Part shown: positions 53,687 through 62,745 of the stretch, piece after piece
How the letters are laid out: the number at the start of each line of letters is the position of its first letter
Numbering within the stretch: position 1 is the first letter of the stretch
Translations under genes and position numbers: made by a program
NCBI RefSeq assembly: GCF_041438805.1
Contig: NZ_CP109190.1
Span: 372,001-436,000 of the forward strand
DNA: 64,000 nt
Direction: 5' to 3'
From: Streptomyces sp. NBC_01707
GTDB taxonomy: Bacteria > Actinomycetota > Actinomycetes > Streptomycetales > Streptomycetaceae
Notes under the pieces: generated by a model
What the model was told of the DNA's origin: nothing
Databases searched by the model: none
What the model saw: only the letters and a program-made list of their open reading frames with translations

Positions 53687-54331
53687 TCAGTCCCGCAGAA
53701 ACCGCAGCACCGCGAGCACCCGGCGGTTGAGGTCCTCCGAGGCCGGCAGGCCCAACTTGCCGAAGAGGCTTGCCACATGTTTCTCGACCGTGCCCGGCGA
53801 AATGTGCAGCGCCTGGGCGATTGCCGTGTTGGAGCGGCCCTCGGCCATGAGTGAGAGGACGTCGCGTTCGCGGTCGGTGAGTGTCCTGAGGTCGGCGGCG
53901 CGCCGGCCCGCGCCGGCGAGCTGGGTGACCACCTCGGGGTCGAGCGCGGTGCCGCCGGTGGCGACCCGGTCCAGGGCGTCGGTGAACTCCGCGATGTTCG
54001 CCACCCGTTCCTTGAGCAGATAGCCGACGCCCGCGGAACCGGCGGCGAGCAGTTCTGTGGCGTACTTGGTCTCGACGTACTGGGAGAAGAGCAGCACACC
54101 GGTGCCGGGGTGCTCCCGGCGGATCCCGATGGCGGCGCGCAGTCCTTCGTCGGTGTGGGAAGGGGGCATCCGGATGTCGACGATCGTGACGTCCGGGCGG
54201 TGTTCGGCGACCGCCGATCGCAGCGTTTCCGCGTCCGGGACCGCGGCGCAGACCTCGTAACCGCGGTCGGTGAGCATTTGCACGAGCAGTTCCCGCAGGA
54301 TGGCGGCGTCTTCGGCGATCACTACCCGCAT
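53687..54331 (-). CDS. LuxR/NarL-type response regulator
   Basis: A 214-residue regulator: receiver domain (RVVIAEDAAILRELLVQML; phospho-acceptor Asp in VTIVDIRMPP; KE in YLLKERV) and a LuxR HTH (LTDRERDVLSLMAEGRSNTA, IAQALHISPGTVEKHVASLF). ATG at 54331. It lies 35 bp downstream of the histidine kinase and is the last gene of the ABC/two-component operon, which it probably controls. Confidence 0.95.
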   Translation of the reverse strand: MRVVIAEDAAILRELLVQMLTDRGYEVCAAVPDAETLRSAVAEHRPDVTIVDIRMPPSHTDEGLRAAIGIRREHPGTGVLLFSQYVETKYATELLAAGSAGVGYLLKERVANIAEFTDALDRVATGGTALDPEVVTQLAGAGRRAADLRTLTDRERDVLSLMAEGRSNTAIAQALHISPGTVEKHVASLFGKLGLPASEDLNRRVLAVLRFLRD

Positions 54332-54366
54332 GGCGGAAATGCTCTCACGAGGCCCTCCTGGCGGGC

Positions 54367-55731
54367 TCATGCGCGGGGCGGCAGCTCGACGGTGATCACC
54401 GTCGGCCCGCCCTCGGGGCTGTGGATGTCCAGGGTCCCGTCGACCGTACGGACCCGCTGCTGCAGCCCGGTCAGGCCGCTGCCCGCCCCCGCCCGCGCTC
54501 CGCCGCAGCCGTCGTCGGAGACCCGCAGCCCCAGCGTGCCGTCGTCCCGGCGCAGCACCGAGATCTCGGCCTGTCGAGCGCCGCTGTGCTTGATGAGGTT
54601 GGTGAGCAGTTCGGCGGCGCAGAAGTAGGCGATGGTCTCGATGGCGGGCGACGGTCGCTCGTCCACCTCGATGTGCAGCTGAACGGGCACGGTGCTGCGT
54701 GCGGTGAGGGTGGCCAGGGCGTCGGGCAGTCCGTCGTCCAGGACCGGCGGATGTATCCCGCGGGACAGGTCGCGCAGCTCGGTGAGGGCCTCGGTGGCGT
54801 TGGTGTGCGCGCTCTCCACCAGGCGTCGTACGGTCGCGATGTCGATCGGCTGCTTGTCGTCGCTCAGCTTGTTCTTGATCATGTCGAGGCTGAGGGCGAG
54901 AGCGACAAGGCGGACCTGGGGGCCGTCGTGCAGATCGCGCTCCACTCGGCGGAGCAGCGCCACCGAGTCGTCGACCGCGAGCGCCCGGGTCTCCTCCAGG
55001 TCGCGGACCCGCTCGCTCAGCGACACCGGTCCGAGCAGGGCACGGATCAGCCGCCGGTCGGCGCCGACCACCGCCCGGGCGAGCCAGGGAGCGGTCAGGA
55101 CCGTGGCCAAGCCGATGGCCGCGGCGAGGAGGGTGCCGGGAAAGGTGGTGACGGTGGGGGAGCCACCGAACGGCAGCGGGGTGAGCGCCACCATCCCACG
55201 CCCGCCGTCGGCCGGCGGAAAGGCGCCGAACAGAGCCCAGCGCAGGGGCGCGGTGAGATTGGCAAGGCCGGACGCCCACCAGAGCGCGGCGTACAGACAG
55301 ACCAGCGACACGGGCAGTTTCACCAGTGTGTAGCCCACATGCCGCCAGCCGGTCCGGTCCCGCAGCCGGGCATCGAGCCGCCCGACCAGGCCCAGACCCT
55401 CGGGAGACCGGAACGGGACCGGCCCGGGAAATCGCTCGCCGAGGAGCCGCCCCGCGAGTATCCGGTGCACCGAGCCGAGTCCACGGCCCAGACCCATCCC
55501 GGTCACCATGAGGAGCAGCCCGAGAACCGCACCCAGGAGCGAGACCAGGAACCCGGCACCCAGGGCGAGCAGCACGAGCAGGACCAGCGCACCCGCAATG
55601 CCGACGGGCGCGGTGAGCAGGCAGTACGCCGCCTCGGCCCAGGCCCGTCCGGTCAGCGGGTCGCGCAGCACCGTACGGACCAGGGCGCGCACCTCGACTC
55701 CCCGTCCCGGCGGGCGCGTCTGCTCAGGCAT
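54367..55731 (-). CDS. NarL-type sensor histidine kinase
   Basis: A 454-residue membrane kinase. It has four or five membrane segments (GIAGALVLLVLLALGAGFLV, LVKLPVSLVCLYAALWWASG, LLAAAIGLATVLTAPWLARA), a HisKA_3 dimerisation region with the phospho-His in RRVERDLHDGPQVRLVALAL, and an HATPase domain (AELLTNLIKHSGARQAEISV, GLRVSDDGCGGA). ATG at 55731 lies inside the end of the permease gene. No large extracellular sensor is present, so it may sense the membrane or the ABC transporter. Confidence 0.93.
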   Translation of the reverse strand: MPEQTRPPGRGVEVRALVRTVLRDPLTGRAWAEAAYCLLTAPVGIAGALVLLVLLALGAGFLVSLLGAVLGLLLMVTGMGLGRGLGSVHRILAGRLLGERFPGPVPFRSPEGLGLVGRLDARLRDRTGWRHVGYTLVKLPVSLVCLYAALWWASGLANLTAPLRWALFGAFPPADGGRGMVALTPLPFGGSPTVTTFPGTLLAAAIGLATVLTAPWLARAVVGADRRLIRALLGPVSLSERVRDLEETRALAVDDSVALLRRVERDLHDGPQVRLVALALSLDMIKNKLSDDKQPIDIATVRRLVESAHTNATEALTELRDLSRGIHPPVLDDGLPDALATLTARSTVPVQLHIEVDERPSPAIETIAYFCAAELLTNLIKHSGARQAEISVLRRDDGTLGLRVSDDGCGGARAGAGSGLTGLQQRVRTVDGTLDIHSPEGGPTVITVELPPRA

Positions 55732-56532
55732 CGCTGCGTACCAGAAGCCGGCTGCCCACGACGTATACGGCCGCGGTGTAGAGGCAGAGCAGAAAGAATC
55801 CGGGCCAGGGGGCAAGCAGCCCGTCCACCGGCTTGGCGACGGCAAGCGAGTTCGCGAGAATCATGTCGGGAAGAACTTCGCGACGGCCGTCCCGGTCACT
55901 CCCGCGAGGAGTGCGGGAAGTACGAAGGTCACACCGACCAGTGTGCCGATGGCGCTCGCGGTGTGCCGGGTGATGGCCCCGATCGCGATGCCCATGACCG
56001 CGATCATGCCGAGGTACGAGCCGGACATCAGCAGGGCTCGCAGCACTCCGGGATCCCCGAGCGAGGGGCTCGGCACCGAGCTTTCCAGCGTGGCGCACCC
56101 GGCGAAGAAGGTGACGAAGGTGACCAGCTCGCCGAGGACGAGCGCGAGGACTCCGACGACGGTGGCCTTGGCGGCGAGCATCGTCGGACGCCTGGGCACG
56201 GCCGCCAGGGTCGACCTGATCGAACCGGAGGAGTACTCGCCGGTGACGACGAGGACGCCGAGCACCCCGATCAGGAGCTGACCCAGGGCGATCCCGGCGA
56301 GCACATTGTTGGTCGGGTCGAAGGTGGCCAGCTTGTCGGCGGACGGGGCTTTGGTGTTGGCCATGGTGACCACGCCGATGCCGGTCATTCCGATGACCAC
56401 GGCTGCAAGCGTCCAGAAGGTCGAGCGCAGTGAGAGGAGCTTGATCCACTCCATTCGTGCGGCGTTGCCGAAGCCATAGCTCCCGGCGGGGATGCGCCGC
56501 TCACCGGTCCAGGTGGGGTTCGCGGTGCTCAC
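55724..56532 (-). pseudogene. ABC-2-type permease, frameshifted near its 3' end
   Basis: The first 223 codons encode an ABC-2 permease (MEWIKLLSLRSTFWTLAAVV, VLAGIALGQLLIGVLGVLVV, VTGEYSSGSIRSTLAAVPRR) and stop at 55861 after FFPT. The missing membrane helix and end (MILANSLAVAKPVDGLLAPW, FFLLCLYTAAVYVVGSRLLV) are in the next frame to 55724. The junction reads ACATGATT, where one missing base turns ACG-ATG into ACA-TGA, and ATG/TGA overlap could allow a restart that produces the end as a separate peptide. The first gene start overlaps the ATPase stop (ATGA). Confidence 0.88.
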
Positions 56533-57293
56533 CGCTGCCTCCTCTGCGCCGCCGAGGGCAGCTGCGATTCGACGCCACGGTAGGTGGCACTTTCACTGGT
56601 CAGCCGGAAGAACGCCTCTTCGAGACTGGAGCCGCCCGCGGTCAGTTCGGTCACCGAGGTGTCGGCGAGCAGTCGGCCCTGGCCGATGACCACCAAGTGG
56701 TCGGCGGTGAGCGCCATTTCGCTGATCAGATGGCTGGAGACGAGGACCGCTCGGCCCTCTGCGGCCAGGCCCTTCATCAGATTGCGGATCCAGCGCACGC
56801 CCTCGGGGTCGAGCCCGTTGACCGGCTCGTCGAAGAGCAGTACTCCGGGGTCGCCGAGCAGGGCGCCCGCGATGCCGAGGCGCTGGGACATGCCGAGCGA
56901 GAAGGTGCCGGCTCGCTTGCCCGCAACCTCGGACAGACCCACTGTGCCCAGGACTTCATCGACCCTGGAGCGCGGGATTCCGCCGCCGGCGGCGAGCGCG
57001 GAGAGATGGTGGTGGGCGTTGCGGCCCAGGTGCTGCGTGCGGGCCTCGAGCAGTGCGCCGACCCCGCGCAGCGGCCAGTGCAGTTCGTTGTAGGGACGAC
57101 CGTTGATCTTGGCCTGTCCGGCGTCGGGGGTATCGAGCCCCATGATCATGCGCATGGTGGTCGACTTGCCGGACCCGTTGGGGCCGAGAAAGCCGGTCAC
57201 GGCTCCCGGCCGGACGTCGAAGCTCAGACCGGTGACGGCGGGGACGGCGGCAGTCGATCCGTAGCGCTTGGTGAGACCCCTGGCCTCGATCAT
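56529..57293 (-). CDS. ABC transporter ATP-binding protein
   Basis: A 254-residue ATPase: Walker A GPNGSGKST, Q-loop region LLEARTQHLG, signature FSLGMSQRLGIA (variant of LSGGQ), Walker B VLLFDEPVNGLDPEG, and H-loop VSSHLISEM. It is first gene of the operon ATPase-permease-kinase-regulator. This pattern resembles Streptomyces antibiotic-resistance or lantibiotic-type exporters. ATG at 57293. Confidence 0.95.
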   Translation of the reverse strand: MIEARGLTKRYGSTAAVPAVTGLSFDVRPGAVTGFLGPNGSGKSTTMRMIMGLDTPDAGQAKINGRPYNELHWPLRGVGALLEARTQHLGRNAHHHLSALAAGGGIPRSRVDEVLGTVGLSEVAGKRAGTFSLGMSQRLGIAGALLGDPGVLLFDEPVNGLDPEGVRWIRNLMKGLAAEGRAVLVSSHLISEMALTADHLVVIGQGRLLADTSVTELTAGGSSLEEAFFRLTSESATYRGVESQLPSAAQRRQR

Positions 57294-57376
57294 CGCGACT
57301 TCCTGGTGCGTGCATTCATGGTCTTCACGCCAGGGGTGGGCATGGGGCGGTGGAACGCGGCTTTCCTCCGTCTTCC

Positions 57377-57394
57377 CTGGGGGATTTCCCCCAG
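57377..57394. terminator. Short hairpin after the 57420 gene
   Basis: CTGGGGG and CCCCCAG flank ATTT. It is 26 bp past the stop codon of the minus-strand gene at 57420, and it lies upstream of the ATPase operon. Confidence 0.6.
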
Positions 57395-57419
57395 TCGGCC
57401 CCGCCCGCAGGGACCGGCC

Positions 57420-57725
57420 TCAGGCGTCGGGCACGATCTGGTGCACCTGCCCCAGAAAGGCGAGTTGTCGGTCGTGGACCCGAATCTTGTCGAGCAGCGC
57501 CCCCGGGGTGGCCTGCCCGGCCCGAAACGGCAGGACGCGCCGCAGCCCCCGTATGACCGCCAAGTCGGCGGGAGAGAACAACACCCGGACCTTGACGCCC
57601 TGTCGGCCGGCCCAGGCGACGAGCGCACCGATCGAGCGGCCGGGATCGGGCAGCAGATCGCGGGCGGCGCGGATGACTTCCTCGGTGGCGAGGCTCGGGC
57701 GCCCGCCGACCCGGGGCGCCGTCAT
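57420..57725 (-). CDS. Small protein of unknown function
   Basis: A 101-residue protein (GGRPSLATEEVIRAARDLLP, GALVAWAGRQGVKVRVLFSP, LAVIRGLRRVLPFRAGQATP, KIRVHDRQLAFLGQVHQIVP). It is basic and helical, with no membrane segment. Codon bias is good. It is divergent from the ABC operon at 57863. A DNA-binding role is possible but not supported by a recognisable motif. Confidence 0.55.
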   Translation of the reverse strand: MTAPRVGGRPSLATEEVIRAARDLLPDPGRSIGALVAWAGRQGVKVRVLFSPADLAVIRGLRRVLPFRAGQATPGALLDKIRVHDRQLAFLGQVHQIVPDA

Positions 57726-57862
57726 ACCAGAGGAGGACGGGCTGGCACCGCCGTCAGACCCAAGAGGGCCCCGGGAACGGGCACCAGGACGGACGATCCG
57801 GAGGCCTGACGGACAGCAGGATGGTGAGGTCCCTCAGGATCAGCCACCAGGAGAGCCGTCAC

Positions 57863-58630
57863 GTGACCACCGCCATCACCCACCGTGCCACCGCAGTGGC
57901 CGCGCGCGCCATGGAGTTGTCCAAGGTCTATGGACACGGTGAGACCCAGGTGGTCGCGCTGGACCGGGTCACCGTGGACTTCCCGCAGGGCGAGTTCACC
58001 GCGATCATGGGCCCGTCGGGCTCCGGCAAGTCCACGCTGATGCACTGCGTGGCCGGTCTCGACAGCTTCAGCAGCGGCTCCGTGCGGATCGGGGAGACGG
58101 AGCTCGGTTCCCTCAAGGACAAGCAACTGACCCAGCTGCGCCGGGACAAGATCGGCTTCATCTTCCAGGCGTTCAACCTGCTGCCGACTCTGACGGGGCT
58201 GGAGAACATCACGCTGCCGATGGACATCGCCGGCCGTAAGCCCGACAAGCAGTGGGTGGAGCAGGTCATCGACATGGTTGGGCTCTCCGGGCGGCTCCAC
58301 CATCGTCCCGCCCAGCTCTCCGGCGGCCAGCAGCAGCGCGTCGCCGTCGCCCGCGCGCTCGCCTCCCAGCCCGAGATCATCTTCGGCGACGAGCCGACCG
58401 GAAACCTCGACTCCCGTTCCGGCGCCGAGGTGCTGGGCTTCCTGCGCAACTCCGTACAGGCGCTCGGCCAGACCGTCGTGATGGTGACGCACGACCCGGT
58501 GGCGGCCTCGTACGCGGACCGCGTGGTCTTCCTCGCGGACGGGCGGATCGTGGACGAGATGCTCGCCCCGACCGCGGACGGTGTGCTGGACCGTATGAAG
58601 GCGTTCGACGCCAAGGGCCGCACGAGCTGA
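57863..58630 (+). CDS. MacB-type ABC transporter ATP-binding protein
   Basis: A 255-residue ATPase: GPSGSGKSTLMHCVAGLD (Walker A), FQAFNLLPTLTGLENI (Q-loop), LSGGQQQRVAVARALA (signature), IIFGDEPTGNLDS (Walker B), VTHDPVAA (H-loop). GTG at 57863 has AGGAG upstream. The partner permease starts 92 bp later, so together they form a FtsX/MacB-type export or membrane-mechanical complex. Confidence 0.95.
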   Translation: MTTAITHRATAVAARAMELSKVYGHGETQVVALDRVTVDFPQGEFTAIMGPSGSGKSTLMHCVAGLDSFSSGSVRIGETELGSLKDKQLTQLRRDKIGFIFQAFNLLPTLTGLENITLPMDIAGRKPDKQWVEQVIDMVGLSGRLHHRPAQLSGGQQQRVAVARALASQPEIIFGDEPTGNLDSRSGAEVLGFLRNSVQALGQTVVMVTHDPVAASYADRVVFLADGRIVDEMLAPTADGVLDRMKAFDAKGRTS

Positions 58631-58722
58631 GCCCTCAGGCCCCCTCTCCGGGGCCCAGCCCCCGCTCCCGTCGCTTCGTCCGGTCCCGGTGGGTCCGGAC
58701 GCCCCACCACCTGGACGCCCAC

Positions 58723-61278
58723 ATGTTCCGTACCGCCGTGCGCACCGTGCTCGCGCACAAGGCCAGGCTGCTGATGACCGTGCTCGCCGTGATGCTCGGC
58801 GTGGCCTTCGTCTCCGGCACCCTGGTCTTCACCGACACCCTCGGCAACGCCTTCCGCAACCAGTCCGCCAAGAGCTACGACAACGTGGCGGTGGCCGTCA
58901 CCTCGTTCGGCGACCCGAACGACCCCGAGTCCGACCCCGGCATCTCCCAGAAGACCGTCGACAAGATCCGGGCACTGGACGGCGTGGCCGCCGCGTACGG
59001 CCGCGTCGAGGGCTTCGCCGGGGTCGCCGACCCCGACGGGAAGCTCATCGATGGCACGTTCGGCAGCCCCAAGGGCTCCAACTTCGCCCCCGGCAACGAC
59101 GGCAAGGACCCCGCCTACGCCTTCACCGACGGCTCGGGCCCGCTGAAGGCCGGTCAGATCGCGCTGGACGAGGGCACTGCCGCCAAGGGCCGCTACGAGG
59201 TCGGCGACCGTGTCCGGGTCGCGATCAACGGGCCGGTGAAGGTGTTCACCCTCAGCGGTGTCTTCACCACCGACGACGGCGAGGTGAAAGCCGGCGGCAG
59301 CCTCGTGCTCTTCGACACGGCCGTCGCCCAGAAGCAGTACCTCGAGGCGGGCTGGTACCAGGACGTCACCGTCACCGCCGACCCCGGCGCCGACGACGCG
59401 AAGCTCCTCGACGCGATCGAACCGCTGCTGCCGAAGTCCGCCGAGGCCAAGACCGGCCAGGCGACCGCCGAAGTGCAGGCGAAGGAGATCGAGTCGGGCC
59501 TGGGCGCCCTCAAGCAGGTGCTGCTGGGCTTCGCCGGCATCGCGCTCTTCGTCGGCGTCTTCCTGATCTCCAACACCTTCTCGATGCTGGTCGCCCAGCG
59601 CGCCAAGGAGCTCGCCCTGATGCGCGCCGTCGGCGCCTCGCGCAAGCAGATCACCCGCTCGGTGCTCATCGAGGCCGCGGTTGTCGGCGCGATCGCCTCG
59701 GCGATCGGCTTCGTCATCGGCGTCGGTCTGGCGCTCGGGCTGCGCTCGGGCATGGCCACGTTCGGCATGAACGTTCCGCCCGGACCGTTGGTCGTGACCG
59801 CCACCCCGGTGATCGCCGCACTCGCCGTCGGCGTGCTGATCACGATGCTCGCCGCCTGGCTGCCGGGCCGCAGAGCCGCGAAGATCCCGCCCGTGGCGGC
59901 GATGATCAGCGTCCACGCGGTCGCCACCACCAAGTCCCTGGTGGTACGCAACTCCATCGGCGCGTTCATCAGCACGCTCGGCGCCGCCGCCATCGTGTGG
60001 GGCGCCGGAATGGGCGGCGATGACGGCCGGATCCGTATCGCGGCAGGCGCGTTCTTCGCGCTGATCGGTATCATCATCCTGATCCCGCTGCTGTCGCGGC
60101 CCGTCATCGCGCTCATCCGCCCGCTGCTCACCGGCCCGTTCGGGGTCTCCGGCAAGCTGGCCGGGCGGAACGCGGTCCGCAACCCGCGCCGCACCGGCGC
60201 CACGGCATCCGCGCTCGCCATCGGTCTGACGCTCGTGACCGGTCTGTCGGTGCTCGGTGTCACGGTCGGCCAGGCCCTCGACAAGATGACCACGGACAAC
60301 ATCAAGGCCGACTACATGGTCGTGATGGCGAACGGCGGTGACCTCGACCAGTCCGCGCTGACCGCCCTGGAGAAGGCGGACGGCGTCTCCGCGGTCTCGC
60401 CGCAGCAGTCCGTGTACTTCGAACTCAGGAAGGACAGGAAGGGCGAGAGGGACGGCTTCGTGTCGGTGTCGGCGGTTACCCCTGGCGCCATCGAGAAGGT
60501 CCTGAACATCGACGTCGTGCAGGGCGGCCTCGGATCGCTCGCCGACGGACGGATCGCGGTCGCCGAGAAGACGGCCGAGAAGAGGGGCTGGAAGGTCGGC
60601 ACGGACATTCCCGTCACCTTCGGCGACAAGAAGCAGGGCACCCTGACGGTCGGCGCGGTCTACAAGGACAGCGAGTTCGTGTCCCCCGTCATCGTCAGCA
60701 CCGAGGTCGTCAACCCGCACGAGGCCAAGCCGTTCATCCCGCAGATCTTCGTGAAGATGGACGGCGGCCGGACCACGGCGAACGAGAAGGCCCTGATCAG
60801 CGCCCTCGGTGAGAACCCGGCCATCACGGTGATGGACCACCAGGACATCCGCGACCAGTTCGGCGGCATGATCAACCTGATACTGAACATCCTGTACGGC
60901 CTTCTCGCGATGGCCCTCCTCATCGCCGTCCTCGGCGTGGTCAACACCCTCGCGATGTCGGTCTTCGAGCGCCAGCAGGAGATCGGCATGCTCCGCGCGA
61001 TCGGTCTCGACCGACGCCGGGTGAAGCGGATGGTCCGGCTGGAGGCCGTGGTCATCTCCCTCTTCGGCGCACTGATCGGCATCGGCCTCGGCGTGTTCCT
61101 CGGCTGGGCGATCGGCGAGACCATCAGGGCGTCGATCCCCGGCTACGAGCTCGTCCTGCCCTGGGACCGGATCGGGATCTTCCTGGTGCTCGCGGGACTC
61201 GTCGGCGTGCTGGCCTCGCTGTGGCCGGCCCGCAGCGCCGCGAAGCTGAACATGCTGAACGCGATCAAGACCGAGTAG
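58723..61278 (+). CDS. FtsX/MacB-like ABC permease
   Basis: An 851-residue permease with the duplicated layout of this family. It has an N-terminal membrane helix (LLMTVLAVMLGVAFVSGTLV), a large extracellular domain (about 45-250), FtsX domain 1 (ALFVGVFLISNTFSMLVAQR, RAVGASRKQITRSVLIEAAV), a middle section with a second periplasmic-side domain (about 500-700), and FtsX domain 2 (YGLLAMALLIAVLGVVNTLA, LRAIGLDRRRVKRMVRLEAV), ending WPARSAAKLNMLNAIKTE. It probably exports or releases lipids, peptides or lipoproteins. ATG at 58723. Confidence 0.94.
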   Translation: MFRTAVRTVLAHKARLLMTVLAVMLGVAFVSGTLVFTDTLGNAFRNQSAKSYDNVAVAVTSFGDPNDPESDPGISQKTVDKIRALDGVAAAYGRVEGFAGVADPDGKLIDGTFGSPKGSNFAPGNDGKDPAYAFTDGSGPLKAGQIALDEGTAAKGRYEVGDRVRVAINGPVKVFTLSGVFTTDDGEVKAGGSLVLFDTAVAQKQYLEAGWYQDVTVTADPGADDAKLLDAIEPLLPKSAEAKTGQATAEVQAKEIESGLGALKQVLLGFAGIALFVGVFLISNTFSMLVAQRAKELALMRAVGASRKQITRSVLIEAAVVGAIASAIGFVIGVGLALGLRSGMATFGMNVPPGPLVVTATPVIAALAVGVLITMLAAWLPGRRAAKIPPVAAMISVHAVATTKSLVVRNSIGAFISTLGAAAIVWGAGMGGDDGRIRIAAGAFFALIGIIILIPLLSRPVIALIRPLLTGPFGVSGKLAGRNAVRNPRRTGATASALAIGLTLVTGLSVLGVTVGQALDKMTTDNIKADYMVVMANGGDLDQSALTALEKADGVSAVSPQQSVYFELRKDRKGERDGFVSVSAVTPGAIEKVLNIDVVQGGLGSLADGRIAVAEKTAEKRGWKVGTDIPVTFGDKKQGTLTVGAVYKDSEFVSPVIVSTEVVNPHEAKPFIPQIFVKMDGGRTTANEKALISALGENPAITVMDHQDIRDQFGGMINLILNILYGLLAMALLIAVLGVVNTLAMSVFERQQEIGMLRAIGLDRRRVKRMVRLEAVVISLFGALIGIGLGVFLGWAIGETIRASIPGYELVLPWDRIGIFLVLAGLVGVLASLWPARSAAKLNMLNAIKTE

Positions 61279-61297
61279 CGGCTGTCGTACGACGAGA

Positions 61298-61330
61298 GGG
61301 CCGGGCCTTCCCCTGAGGAGGGCCCGGCCC
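61298..61330. terminator. Terminator of the FtsX-type ABC operon
   Basis: GGGCCGGGCC at 61298-61307 pairs with GGCCCGGCCC at 61321-61330, 20 bp after the permease stop. Confidence 0.85.
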
Positions 61331-61401
61331 CCGGTTCATCGTCGACGAGCCTGGAAGCCGGTGCTGACCAGTGGCGATGGCTTTACGAGCCCCACCGGTG
61401 T

Positions 61402-62625
61402 CTATGCGGGCCACGAGCCGAACTCGGTAGTGAACGGACTCGGATGGTGGCCGTCCTCGTCGGCACCCTCCGTGGGCGGTGCGGCCCGGCGGCGCACCGC
61501 GACCATGGCGACGTCGTCCTGCACCTCCCCGCCCGCATGGACCGTCAGGTCGCTCATGAGGCGCTCGATCAGGTACTGCGGCTCGTCCTCGGCAAGGAGC
61601 GCGAAACGGTCCAGCGCCGGGTAGAAGACGCCCGCTGCGTCGCGGGTCTCAAGGAGGCCGTCGGTGTGCAGGAGCAGCGTGTCCTCCGGCTCGAATCCGA
61701 ACGTGTTGACCTGATAGGCCGCTTGGTCACCGCCCAGGCCGAGCGGTGGTGCCGGCTGCGGCACTTCGAGGAGGTCCACGTCTGTGCCGTGAGAGCGCAT
61801 CAGGTCGGGGTGGCCGCAGCTGATCACGTGGACGACGTGCGAGTCGTCGGGTATCTCCAGGACGAGAGCGGTGATGAACCGCTCCGCGGCGTTGCTGTCC
61901 GTCTGTCCGGCCTGGTCGACACGGCGGCGCACGCCGGCGTCCAGGGCCAGGGCGACATGCTCCAGTCGCACGTCACGGTGCGCGGCTTCGCGGAACGCAC
62001 CGATGACGGCTGCGGCGTCGTCGACCGCCGCCAAGCCGTTGCCCCGCACGTCACCGATCAACATCCGGACCGTGCGGTCGACACGTTCGGCGGCGTACAC
62101 GTCTCCGCCGATGTGTGCGTGGGCGGCGGCCGAGCGATAGGCGGTGGCGATTTCCAGGCCTGCCACACGACAGGGCAAGGGGGGCAGCAGCGCCCTTTGC
62201 GCCGTCTCCGCAACGGAGCGCACCGCACGAAGCGTTCGATGGTCCACGTCCCGCATTCGCCGGAACACGAGGACCAGGACGCAGACGACCAACAGGCCCA
62301 GGACGTCGATCGGGAGGATCGGTGAGCTGGGCAGACCGTCGTCGACGTCGACCGCGACCACGCCGAGACAGGCCAGGGCTGTCATGCTGACGGTGGTACA
62401 CGTGTTGTCTGCCGCAGCGGTGAGAGCCGGCACCGCCACCAGCAGCACTACCAGGTGGACGTCCGCGGGGACGATCACACCCCCCAGGGTGACGCCGAGC
62501 AGGACGGCCGAGGCGACCACGACCGCGATGAGCGGTCGTAGCCGTACCGCCGAGAGGCTGAAGGCGAGTCCCGCGGATGTCGCGGCGCGGCCCGTGCTTG
62601 TCATCATGTGTGTCTGCGTCGTCAT
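61402..62625 (-). CDS. Membrane-bound SpoIIE-type phosphatase
   Basis: A 407-residue protein. The N-terminal third has several hydrophobic segments (LIAVVVASAVLLGVTLGGVI, VHLVVLLVAVPALTAAA, IDVLGLLVVCVLVLVFRR), then a PP2C/SpoIIE domain with GGDVYAAERVD, MLIGDVRGNGLAAVDDAA, LLHTDGLLETRD and EVQDDVAMVAV as metal and fold motifs. It probably sets the phosphorylation of a sigma-factor antagonist from the membrane. ATG at 62625 has GGAGG 6 bp upstream. Confidence 0.92.
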   Translation of the reverse strand: MTTQTHMMTSTGRAATSAGLAFSLSAVRLRPLIAVVVASAVLLGVTLGGVIVPADVHLVVLLVAVPALTAAADNTCTTVSMTALACLGVVAVDVDDGLPSSPILPIDVLGLLVVCVLVLVFRRMRDVDHRTLRAVRSVAETAQRALLPPLPCRVAGLEIATAYRSAAAHAHIGGDVYAAERVDRTVRMLIGDVRGNGLAAVDDAAAVIGAFREAAHRDVRLEHVALALDAGVRRRVDQAGQTDSNAAERFITALVLEIPDDSHVVHVISCGHPDLMRSHGTDVDLLEVPQPAPPLGLGGDQAAYQVNTFGFEPEDTLLLHTDGLLETRDAAGVFYPALDRFALLAEDEPQYLIERLMSDLTVHAGGEVQDDVAMVAVRRRAAPPTEGADEDGHHPSPFTTEFGSWPA

Positions 62626-62745
62626 GAGAACCTCCTGCTTGTCGCGATGTGTGCCTGCCTCACCGCGGCTGATCGCCACCGTGGGCTGGGCCGACCGACC
62701 GGACCAGCTGGAGGGGGCTGCGCCCGAGCCGCGGTCGTCGTCCCG

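Noticed and set aside
54421..56433. An open plus-strand frame of 670 codons
   Set aside because: It is antisense to the histidine kinase and permease; it is Gly/Arg/Gln-rich without motifs.
57928..60840. An open minus-strand frame of 970 codons
   Set aside because: It is the antisense shadow of the ABC ATPase and FtsX-type permease; it has no family motif and a His/Gly/Asp composition typical of shadows.
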